From the NCBI RefSeq assembly GCF_013167215.1, contig NZ_JABJWY010000038.1, positions 86,715-150,714 of the forward strand: a DNA stretch of 64,000 bases, in the 5' to 3' direction. Shown piece by piece: positions 16,978-23,663 of this stretch (the stretch's first letter is position 1; every line of letters starts with the position of its first letter). Both the position numbers and the translations under genes were made by a program. The notes under the pieces were generated by a model that saw nothing but the letters and a program-made list of their open reading frames with translations, did not search any database and was not told where the DNA came from. This stretch comes from Sphingobacterium prati (GTDB lineage: Bacteria; Bacteroidota; Bacteroidia; Sphingobacteriales; Sphingobacteriaceae).

Positions 16978-18225
16978 TTAGTCAATAATAAAAGATTGAG
17001 ACTGTAGGTGTTTCCAGAAATCTGGATACGATTTTTCGACAACCTGTGGCTCCGCAATCCTGATCTGGTCAAAAACCAATGCAAGGGGAGCAAATGCCAT
17101 TGCCATACGGTGGTCTTCATAGGTGTCAAATGTCACCGCTGTTGGCTGGTACACTTGCGCTGTTTTTAGGTGATAGGTTTCGTTGTCTTCGATCAAATCA
17201 GCGCCAAATTTTGCTATTTCAGTCTGTAGTGCAGCAATTCGGTCAGTTTCTTTGATCTTTAATGTCTCCAGACCCGTAAAAGAAACGTCGCGACCTAAAG
17301 CGGCAGCAACCACAACAACCGTCTGGGCGAGATCCGGACATTCTTTGAAATCAAATACTATTTTTTTCGAATCTATTGCCGTTTTCTGAAGATGTAGACC
17401 ATCGGCTTCAAAACTGGATTGGACACCAAAATGCGTCATAATATCAACAATGGCAATATCGCCTTGCAAACTGTCTTTTTTTAGTCCCGGTAAGACAATA
17501 GATGCGCCATCTTCTGCCAAGGCTACAATAGCGTACCAATATGAGGCTGCACTCCAATCTGGCTCCACATAAATGGTGCTTTTTGAAAAGCTTTGTGGGG
17601 CAATATGAATTTCATTTGCTGTCCACTCGTGCTGTATACCAACACTTTTTAGCATATCCAAGGTCATGGATACATAAGGTCTGGAAGTCAGTTCGCCTTC
17701 GATTTCCAATGTAAGCCCCTTTTTCAGTGCTGGAGCGATTAAAAGTAGCGCAGAGATATACTGGCTGCTAATATTTCCTTTTATCCGGACACGGTCCTTG
17801 CCCTGAAACAATCCGCCTTCTATTTTTAGTGGCGGGTAGCCAGCTTTTTTTTCATAATGAATGTCTGCGCCTATTTCTTTCATCGCATCAACCAATATAC
17901 CAATTGGCCGCTGTTGCATGCGTTCGGTTCCCGTTAGAATAAAGTTTCCGGGAACAAGGTTCAAATAGGCTGTCAGAAAACGCATTGCCGTGCCTGCAGG
18001 ACCAATGTCAATTGTATTGTAGCCTGCTTGCGGGTTGGAAGCGATCTGTAATACACGGTTTAATGTAACTGTGTCGGCAGCTTCGGAAAGATTTGCGATA
18101 TCAACTTGTCCTTTACTCAAGGATTGGATAATAAGAGCACGGTTGCTCTCGGATTTTGATCCTGTCAGTTGAACCGTGCCTTTAATCTTTTTTGATGGAT
18201 GCGTCAGCTTGATGACTTGTTTCAT
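16978..18225 (-). CDS. aroA: 3-phosphoshikimate 1-carboxyvinyltransferase (EPSP synthase)
   Basis: 415 residues of the two-domain inside-out alpha/beta EPT fold. The enzyme transfers enolpyruvyl from PEP to shikimate 3-phosphate. Landmarks are the N-terminal GSKSESNRALIIQSL, the PEP-site GPAGTAMRFLTAY (replacing GNAGTAMR), RPIGILVDAM with Q(R)RP, the shikimate-binding SSQYISALLL, and the late ETDRIAALQTEI and YEDHRMAMAFAP motifs. GPAGTAMR instead of GNAGT is a common Bacteroidota variant. The start ATG shares its A with the TAA stop of the DAHP synthase gene (TAATG), a sign of translational coupling. It is the last gene of the attenuated aromatic operon, and a terminator follows within 5 nt. 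Confidence 0.96.
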   Translation of the reverse strand: MKQVIKLTHPSKKIKGTVQLTGSKSESNRALIIQSLSKGQVDIANLSEAADTVTLNRVLQIASNPQAGYNTIDIGPAGTAMRFLTAYLNLVPGNFILTGTERMQQRPIGILVDAMKEIGADIHYEKKAGYPPLKIEGGLFQGKDRVRIKGNISSQYISALLLIAPALKKGLTLEIEGELTSRPYVSMTLDMLKSVGIQHEWTANEIHIAPQSFSKSTIYVEPDWSAASYWYAIVALAEDGASIVLPGLKKDSLQGDIAIVDIMTHFGVQSSFEADGLHLQKTAIDSKKIVFDFKECPDLAQTVVVVAAALGRDVSFTGLETLKIKETDRIAALQTEIAKFGADLIEDNETYHLKTAQVYQPTAVTFDTYEDHRMAMAFAPLALVFDQIRIAEPQVVEKSYPDFWKHLQSQSFIID

Positions 18226-19337
18226 TATGCTTCAGCTGTAGGTTGTTCTTGTGAATTCATGACCGCATTTTGTTTACGGATAGATTCGTTGTGAATTAAT
18301 TCTAGGAATTTTGTTGCAAACTCACTGCCCAAAGAAAGTGCTTCAGCAAGTTTTGTGCGTTTTTGAACAATCTCATCCCAACGGTTTACCTGTAAGATCG
18401 TTACGTTGTTATCACGTTTGTATTCACCAATTTTCTCAGCAATCTTCATACGTTCTCCGATTTTTTGAATAATTAAATCATCCAATTTATCGATGTTGCT
18501 ACGTAATTCTGCTAATTTGTCCTCGAATGAAGGATTGTCAGAATCCGCTTTACGTAATGTTAAATGATCGATCAATTCCGCCAGAGCCGCTGGAGTAACC
18601 TGTTGTTTGGCATCCGTCCAGGCAACAGAGGGGTCAATATGTGATTCGATAATTAAACCTTGCATGTCCATGTCCATTGCTTTTTGTGCAATGTAAGGTA
18701 ATAATTCACGATTTCCACAGATATGGCTTGGATCATTGATGATCGGTAAATTAGGACAAGCCGTCTTTAATTGGATCGCAAGATCCCACATCGGTTCATT
18801 ACGGAAAGCTGTTTTCTCGTAAGAAGAGAAGCCCCGGTGGATAGCACCTAATTTTTTGATGCCAGCGCGATTGATACGCTCCAAAGCGCCGATCCACAAA
18901 GATAAATCTGGGTTAACCGGATTTTTTACGAAAACTGGTACATCTACTCCCTGTAGGGCGTCAGCAATTTCTTGTACTGTGAAGGGATTAGCCGTCGAAC
19001 GCGCACCTACCCAAAGTACGTCAACACCAGCAGCTAAAGCTTCCTCTACGTGCTTGGCTGTAGCAACTTCGGTAGCTGTTAATAAACCGGTCTCTTCTTT
19101 TGCTCTCTTCAACCACTCCAAACCAATGGAACCAATCCCTTCAAATTCACCCGGACGTGTGCGTGGTTTCCAGATACCAGCACGTAAGATATTTACTTTT
19201 CCAGTATTTGCCAATAGATGCGCTGTAGATACCAATTGCTCTTCAGTTTCTGCACTACAAGGGCCTGCAATAATTAAGGGTTTGTCTCCAGTATCTAACC
19301 ATGATTTCAAAGGAGTGATTTCTAATGTATTTTTCAT
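18225..19337 (-). CDS. Bifunctional DAHP synthase / chorismate mutase (type II)
   Basis: 370 residues. The N-terminal DAHP synthase (type I-beta) covers about 1-265: AGPCSAETEEQL, LRAGIWKPRTRPGEFEGIG, KNPVNPDLSLWIGALERI and INDPSHICGNRELLPYIAQKA. The C-terminal AroQ-type chorismate mutase domain covers about 275-360 (LAELRSNIDKLDDLIIQKIGERM...IGEYKRDN). The first half condenses PEP and erythrose 4-phosphate; the second makes prephenate. In characterised homologues such as that of Porphyromonas gingivalis the mutase domain also mediates feedback inhibition by prephenate. It lies 117 bp downstream of pheA and overlaps aroA at TAATG, so the operon supplies entry, the branch to prephenate and the step to phenylpyruvate. 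No separate chorismate mutase is encoded here. Confidence 0.94.
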   Translation of the reverse strand: MKNTLEITPLKSWLDTGDKPLIIAGPCSAETEEQLVSTAHLLANTGKVNILRAGIWKPRTRPGEFEGIGSIGLEWLKRAKEETGLLTATEVATAKHVEEALAAGVDVLWVGARSTANPFTVQEIADALQGVDVPVFVKNPVNPDLSLWIGALERINRAGIKKLGAIHRGFSSYEKTAFRNEPMWDLAIQLKTACPNLPIINDPSHICGNRELLPYIAQKAMDMDMQGLIIESHIDPSVAWTDAKQQVTPAALAELIDHLTLRKADSDNPSFEDKLAELRSNIDKLDDLIIQKIGERMKIAEKIGEYKRDNNVTILQVNRWDEIVQKRTKLAEALSLGSEFATKFLELIHNESIRKQNAVMNSQEQPTAEA

Positions 19338-19454
19338 CCGAATAAATTTTTAAAGGTATTTGAATCTGTTAAGCCGTCATGCTTGTTCTGCAAGTCATTT
19401 GTCCTGTCAGCAGATTCAGGTAAGTTTGATTATTTTCTAATATTAAATTGTTGA

Positions 19455-20279
19455 TTATAGTTTCTCATTTTTGATGTATTCGCCCATAATATTAAAATTG
19501 ATACTATGTTTGAGTACTTTCCTGATTGCGGCTTCATAGTCTGATTGTTTCTTCCATTCAACGTCCACAAAAAAGTCATACTCGTTGCGTTTTCCGATAA
19601 CAGGCATGGACTGAATCTTGCTCAGGTTAATGTTTTGCTCGGCAAAACATTGTAAAATAGTCGCTAGTGATCCAACCGTATTTCCAGTTTGGAACGATAA
19701 AGATGCTTTATTCGCATTTTTGTACTCAACCACTTCATTTGAGAGAACCAAAAAACGCGTTGCATTCTTTTTATTGGTTTCGATTCTTTTCTCTAAAATC
19801 TCAAGCCCATAAATTTCAGCGGCTAAAGTACCTGCAATTGCAGCTGTATCAGTCAATTTTCGTTCAGCGATCATTTTTGCAGTAGCTGCAGTGTCGGATC
19901 CTTCTGTAATACGTACACCTTCCAGCTCTGAAAGAAATTCCTCACATTGACGGATCGCTATCGGATGTGATTCAATATGCTTGATATCCTTTAGTTTAAC
20001 ACCTGGCAATACCATCAAATTCTGTTGAATATTGAGATAAACTTCACCTGTGATATGGAATTTGTAATCCCGAAGCAGATTATAGTTTGGTAGCAGGCTA
20101 CCGGCAATTGAATTTTCGATCGCCATAACGATATAATCCACTTTTCTTTGCTTAAGCAATTCACAGGTTTTTTTGAATGAATCACATTCTACAATCTCGA
20201 CTTCCCGTCCAAAGTATTTAAATGCGGCTTCCTCGTGAAATGAAGCTTTTGCTCCTTGTATCGCAATTTTTAAACTCAT
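19455..20279 (-). CDS. pheA: Prephenate dehydratase with C-terminal ACT domain
   Basis: 274 residues. The enzyme turns prephenate into phenylpyruvate, the committed step to phenylalanine. The PDT domain covers about 1-185: the N-terminal AIQGAKASFHEEAAFKYFG, VMAIENSIAGSLLPNYNLL, ESHPIAIRQCEEFL and NATRFLVLS (the TRF catalytic motif). An ACT regulatory domain (SLSFQTGNTVGSLATILQCFAEQNINLSKIQSMP, ending in YDFFVDVE) covers about 192-270 and would give allosteric inhibition by Phe. There is no fused chorismate mutase; that activity sits on the next gene. It is the first structural gene after the leader peptide and attenuator at 20304-20487, so it is controlled both by attenuation and by the ACT domain. 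Confidence 0.96.
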   Translation of the reverse strand: MSLKIAIQGAKASFHEEAAFKYFGREVEIVECDSFKKTCELLKQRKVDYIVMAIENSIAGSLLPNYNLLRDYKFHITGEVYLNIQQNLMVLPGVKLKDIKHIESHPIAIRQCEEFLSELEGVRITEGSDTAATAKMIAERKLTDTAAIAGTLAAEIYGLEILEKRIETNKKNATRFLVLSNEVVEYKNANKASLSFQTGNTVGSLATILQCFAEQNINLSKIQSMPVIGKRNEYDFFVDVEWKKQSDYEAAIRKVLKHSINFNIMGEYIKNEKL

Positions 20280-20303
20280 TTTTTTGTTGCTATTTTGCCC
20301 TTA

Positions 20304-20348
20304 AACAAGAAAGAGTCCCGGTGATCTAAACCGGGACTCTTTCTTGTT
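20304..20348 (-). terminator. Attenuator terminator hairpin in the pheA leader
   Basis: A 19-bp perfect stem (arms 20330-20348 and 20304-20322 on the minus strand) with a 7-nt loop. The GC core GAGTCCCGGT/ACCGGGACTC is followed on the transcript by TTTCTTGTTTAA, so the core alone works as a stem plus U-rich tract. It lies 24 nt before the pheA ATG with no complete gene between promoter and hairpin except the leader ORF. The 5' arm can alternatively pair with GCCGGGATT at 20373-20381, which covers the leader stop codon. Confidence 0.85.
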
Positions 20349-20370
20349 ATATTTTTAATGTATACACAAT

Positions 20371-20436
20371 CTAATCCCGGCTCTTATTTTTAAAATAAAA
20401 GAAGTTAAAATAGAAATATGTATATGATCTCTTCAT
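20371..20436 (-). CDS. Phe/Tyr-rich leader peptide of the pheA operon (21 codons)
   Basis: A 66-nt ORF from ATG at 20436 to TAG at 20371. It encodes a 21-residue peptide whose residues 5-15 read YTYFYFNFFYF, so nine of eleven codons are Phe (5) or Tyr (4). The peptide continues KNKSRD, and the codons for SRD and the stop lie within the RNA segment (GCCGGGATT, 20373-20381) able to pair with the 5' arm of the terminator hairpin. A consensus promoter is 22 nt upstream (20458-20487). Composition, size, position and alternative pairing are those of a transcription attenuation leader. Stalling at Phe/Tyr codons would leave segment 1 free to pair with segment 2 and allow read-through into pheA, DAHP synthase/chorismate mutase and aroA. 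Too short for ordinary gene callers. Function is inferred; no homologue was looked up. Confidence 0.85.
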   Translation of the reverse strand: MKRSYTYFYFNFFYFKNKSRD

Positions 20437-20457
20437 CCTTTTGTTGTTTTGACATTT

Positions 20458-20487
20458 CAAATGTACGAATGTTTTTGAAATATCAAA
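20458..20487 (-). promoter_or_regulatory. Promoter of the pheA leader/operon
   Basis: On the minus strand TTTG (20484-20487), 18-nt spacer, TACATTTG (20458-20465), a full Bacteroidota consensus. Transcription should start near 20451, only about 15 nt before the leader ATG. Confidence 0.75.
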
Positions 20488-20767
20488 GAAAAAAATAATT
20501 TTTTATAAAAAAAACAACTCATTTACAGTGTTTTTTTATCGTTTTTTTTAGTGTTAAAAATAGATGTTTTTTTAATGTATTTTGTGATGTTTTATTATTT
20601 AATTATTTTATATTCAAATTGTTATAATTTAATTATGTGTTTTTTGTGTGTATTTTTCATGGTTTTTTAACGATAAAAATAGGTGAAAAATTGGTCTTTT
20701 TATTAGTATTTTTTTTAATGAAAAATTGCCGATTTTATGGTTAAAATATTGCCTTTTTTATAGGTTT
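20488..20767. other. Extremely AT-rich, T-skewed spacer between divergent promoters
   Basis: About 280 bp without a gene between the pheA-leader promoter (-) and the nuclease promoter (+). It is nearly all A and T, with many T runs of six to eight on the plus strand and few C residues. No hairpin or ORF stands out. Such tracts may bend DNA or act as UP-like elements for the flanking promoters, but that is inference. Confidence 0.6.
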
Positions 20768-20796
20768 TTTGCTGAAAAAGTATTTTATTACCTTTG
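20768..20796 (+). promoter_or_regulatory. Promoter of the nuclease-EamA-YigZ-phosphorylase operon
   Basis: TTTG (20768-20771), 17-nt spacer, TACCTTTG (20789-20796). The expected transcription start (about 20803) coincides with the ATG at 20804, so the message may be leaderless, or may start translation at the second ATG, 20813. Confidence 0.7.
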
Positions 20797-20803
20797 CTCA
20801 AAT

Positions 20804-21289
20804 ATGAATTTTATGCTAAAGCGATTGAATTTTTTGGTACCAGCTACGATCATCTGTTTCTTGTTTTTAAGTTTTTCTTACAAAGGGGAGGAGCGCTACG
20901 TGAAAGTGCAACGCGTCATTGACGGCGACACCTTTGTCATTGAAAGTGGTGGTAAAAAGGGAGAGCGGGTGCGACTGATCGGAATTGATGCACCCGAAAC
21001 ACGAAAAACAGCCCGAAAAGAAGTTGGTTATTATGGGCAGGAGGCAAAAGAATACCTGCGATCCATGTTGACCGGAAAAAATGTTAAGTTGGTGTTTGAT
21101 GTTGGGAAAAAGGATCGTTATGGAAGACTACTGGCTTATGTGTATATTGGAGGGAAATTTGTAAACGCGGATCTGGTGGAACAGGGGTACGCCGTAACGT
21201 ATTCCTTAGCTCCTAATGTGCAATATGCAGATTTTTTTATAAAATTAGAGCGTAGGGCCCGGGTAGCAAAGCGTGGACTTTGGAATTAA
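20804..21289 (+). CDS. Secreted thermonuclease family (SNase-like) nuclease
   Basis: 161 residues from the ATG at 20804. A TTG further upstream (20726) lies ahead of the promoter and is rejected. A hydrophobic signal segment (LVPATIICFLFLSFSY, about 11-26) precedes the OB-fold nuclease domain. Catalytic motifs of staphylococcal nuclease are present: RVIDGDTF (37-44), RLIGIDAPETR (57-67, supplying Arg57, Asp and Glu), and KKDRYGRLLAYVY (102-114, the second catalytic Arg). A Ca-dependent phosphodiesterase acting outside the cytoplasm on DNA or RNA is expected. It is the first gene of a four-gene plus-strand unit; the next start is 14 bp after its stop. Confidence 0.9.
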   Translation: MNFMLKRLNFLVPATIICFLFLSFSYKGEERYVKVQRVIDGDTFVIESGGKKGERVRLIGIDAPETRKTARKEVGYYGQEAKEYLRSMLTGKNVKLVFDVGKKDRYGRLLAYVYIGGKFVNADLVEQGYAVTYSLAPNVQYADFFIKLERRARVAKRGLWN

Positions 21290-21303
21290 TTAATAGCTGA
21301 ACG

Positions 21304-22173
21304 ATGTTTTTTGTCCTAATTAGTGTTATTTGCAGTGTCACTGTAGCAGTATTGTTGAAATTGGCCAAACAGGATGGCGTAGAAACAAAACAAGTGATCG
21401 TATGGAATTATCCCATGGCAGTTGTTTTGACTTATTTTATACTGCAGCCCGAAATAGAGTCAATGAGCTGGACGAGCTTACCGCTTCCGCTTTATACAGC
21501 ATTAGCGGTACTGTTACCTGGAATGTTTGTATTTATAGCTTTATCCATCCGTTATAGTGGTTTGGTAAAAACAGAAGTTGCGCAGCGCTTGTCTTTGTTT
21601 ATACCGCTACTGGCATCATTTTTTGTATTCGATGAAAGATTGCAAGGGAATAAATTACTAGGTATAGGGCTTGGCCTATTAGCGATCGTATGTTCCATTG
21701 GTTGGCGCAAATCAGCTTCAATAACAAACTTGCCCGATATGCGCTATAGAAGTCTCTATCCATTGCTTGTTTTTATCGGGATGGGGATTATTGATATCCT
21801 CTTTAAGCAAGTTGCTTTGCATGTCACGATTCCCTATGTCAGTTCGATGTTTATTATATTTGTCATGGCTATGCTGATTGCATTTGGATTACTAGGCTAT
21901 TTTATCTGGATTGAAAAGCAGTTCTTTTCTTTCAAAGCCATAGCTTATGGCCTGATTTTGGGTGCTTTCAACTTTTGCAATATATTATTTTATATGAAAG
22001 CGCATCGGGCGCTACCCGAAAACCCTTCCATTGTTTTTACAGGAATGAACATTGGGGTAATTTCTCTGGGCGCTTTGGTTGGTGTGGTATTTTTTAAAGA
22101 GAGACTATCTGGGTTGAATTACCTAGGTATCGCTCTTTCCATTGTTTCAGTTTTAATTATCGCATATCTGTGA
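21304..22173 (+). CDS. EamA/DMT family transporter
   Basis: 289 residues with about ten hydrophobic segments in two repeats, the usual layout of drug/metabolite transporters of the EamA type. Features include an N-terminal FVLISVICSVTVAVLLKLAKQDG, a mid-protein GIGLGLLAIVCSIGW, and the second-repeat end FTGMNIGVISLGALVGVVFFKERLSGLNYLGIALSIVSVLIIAYL. The conserved FKERLS and FDERLQ motifs before the last helices of each half match the family. Substrate not predictable. Its TGA stop overlaps the GTG start of the next gene (GTGA), so the two are translationally coupled. Confidence 0.87.
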   Translation: MFFVLISVICSVTVAVLLKLAKQDGVETKQVIVWNYPMAVVLTYFILQPEIESMSWTSLPLPLYTALAVLLPGMFVFIALSIRYSGLVKTEVAQRLSLFIPLLASFFVFDERLQGNKLLGIGLGLLAIVCSIGWRKSASITNLPDMRYRSLYPLLVFIGMGIIDILFKQVALHVTIPYVSSMFIIFVMAMLIAFGLLGYFIWIEKQFFSFKAIAYGLILGAFNFCNILFYMKAHRALPENPSIVFTGMNIGVISLGALVGVVFFKERLSGLNYLGIALSIVSVLIIAYL

Positions 22174-22787
22174 GCTTATTTGAAGATACTTATCGAACGA
22201 TCGATACAAATTACGAAGGAATTTTTCGTGATAAAGGGAGCAAATTTATTGCTTATGCATTTCCATTTAGGTCTGAGGAAACATTAAAAGAGGTATTACA
22301 GGATGTGAAAGTCCTACATCCGAAAGCAAGGCATCATTGTTGGGCCTATCGACTGAGTCCAGATCGTAATGTGTTTCGGGTAAACGATGATGGCGAGCCT
22401 TCTGGGACTGCGGGTCGTCCAATATTGAATGCCCTGCTCTCAGTAGATATCACCAATGTAATGGTCGTTGTTGTCCGCTATTTTGGTGGAACCCTGTTAG
22501 GCGTACCAGGTTTGATCAATGCATATAAATCGGCAACTCAGGATGCATTGGATCAAGCTAAGATCATCGAACGGACAGTTAACGATAGCTACGGGATAAC
22601 TTTTGACTACCTGAATATGAATGATGTCATGCGTATTATTAAAGAGGAGGGGCTGGAAATTGAAAAGCAACAATTTGACAATAATTGTTACCTGGAATTT
22701 GAGGTACGCAAAATGCAAGTTAACCGGGTTGTCGAACGTTTTTCAAAAATAGAAGGTTGTGAATTGAATTATTTAAGAACAATATAA
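22170..22787 (+). CDS. YigZ / IMPACT family protein
   Basis: 205 residues. The N-terminal UPF0029 (IMPACT) domain has the characteristic KGSKFIAYAFP, HHCWAYRLSP and DDGEPSGTAGRPILNAL, followed by VMVVVVRYFGGTLLGVPGLINAY. A ferredoxin-like C-terminal domain (DUF1949) covers about 135-205. The family is conserved; the bacterial role is unclear, possibly translation-linked by analogy with eukaryotic IMPACT. The start is GTG at 22170, overlapping the EamA stop. An alternative internal ATG would lie beyond the conserved SLFEDTYRTI start. The TAA stop overlaps the next ATG (TAATG). The tight overlaps put it in one operon with the permease and the phosphorylase. Confidence 0.92.
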   Translation: MSLFEDTYRTIDTNYEGIFRDKGSKFIAYAFPFRSEETLKEVLQDVKVLHPKARHHCWAYRLSPDRNVFRVNDDGEPSGTAGRPILNALLSVDITNVMVVVVRYFGGTLLGVPGLINAYKSATQDALDQAKIIERTVNDSYGITFDYLNMNDVMRIIKEEGLEIEKQQFDNNCYLEFEVRKMQVNRVVERFSKIEGCELNYLRTI

Positions 22788-23638
22788 TGAATAATGCCGA
22801 ACTTATTTTAAATCCAGATGGAAGTATTTATCATTTAAATTTATTGCCAGCGGATTTAGCCACAACAATTATTACGGTAGGGGACCCCGACCGTGTCGCG
22901 AAGGTTTCGAAATATTTTGATCGTATAGAACTCAAAAAAGGGAAACGTGAGTTTATTACCCATACAGGATATATCGGCACTAAACGACTGAGCGTGATTT
23001 CGACAGGTATCGGAACAGACAATATTGATATTGTTTTGAATGAATTGGACGCATTGGTCAATATCGATTTTCAGAATAAGACGCTGAAGAGCGAGCTCAC
23101 AGTTTTGGATATCGTGCGAATCGGTACCTCAGGCGCTGTACAAGCGGATATCGAAATGGGAAGCATACTCGCCTCCACGTATGGGATAGGGTTTGATGCA
23201 CTGATGCAATACTATCAAAAACCTTATGACGAGGTTGAACTAAATATACAAAGTTCTTTGATTCGACATTTCCCCCAATTGAATTTAAAACCTTACGTAG
23301 CACGTGCGGGTAAGGGCTTATTAGAACGTATTGCTTTTGACCTGCAAAAAGGAATGACTCTGACTGCGCCGGGGTTTTACGGGCCGCAAGGACGCTCCCT
23401 AAGATCAGATAACACGATTCCGGATCTCATTCCCTTGATAAATTCATTTAAGTACAACGGCCTCCGCTTGACTAACCTAGAAATGGAAACCGCCGGGATC
23501 TATGCGCTGGCTAGTATGCTTGGCCATCAGGCAGTATCCATAAACGCCATTTTAGCAAGTAGGGTAGCAGGAAAATTCTCATCGGATCCCGAAGCGGTCG
23601 TTGAAAAAGCTATTCAGCTGGTACTGGAAAGGATTTAA
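22787..23638 (+). CDS. Nucleoside phosphorylase (PNP/UDP family)
   Basis: 283 residues of the phosphorylase/hydrolase fold. It has the phosphate-binding TVGDPDRVAKVSKYFD, VISTGIGTDNIDIVLNEL, DIVRIGTSGAVQADIEMGS and LEMETAGIYALASMLG, where Glu-Met-Glu is the ribose-binding signature. Closest in layout to uridine phosphorylase-like proteins. It would reversibly cleave a nucleoside with phosphate for pyrimidine or purine salvage in the cytoplasm; the base preference cannot be judged by eye. It is the last gene of the 20.8-23.6 kb unit and converges on rodA with only 25 bp between stops. Confidence 0.88.
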   Translation: MNNAELILNPDGSIYHLNLLPADLATTIITVGDPDRVAKVSKYFDRIELKKGKREFITHTGYIGTKRLSVISTGIGTDNIDIVLNELDALVNIDFQNKTLKSELTVLDIVRIGTSGAVQADIEMGSILASTYGIGFDALMQYYQKPYDEVELNIQSSLIRHFPQLNLKPYVARAGKGLLERIAFDLQKGMTLTAPGFYGPQGRSLRSDNTIPDLIPLINSFKYNGLRLTNLEMETAGIYALASMLGHQAVSINAILASRVAGKFSSDPEAVVEKAIQLVLERI

Positions 23639-23663
23639 AAAAATATCCACTAACGCAGGCGAG

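Noticed and set aside
19338..19454. Second leader peptide between pheA and the DAHP synthase gene
   Set aside because: A nine-codon ORF exists on the minus strand but contains no Phe, Tyr or Trp, and the stem there is weak.
20726..20803. Upstream TTG start for the nuclease
   Set aside because: It lies before the promoter boxes at 20768-20796 and encodes a non-signal-like stretch.
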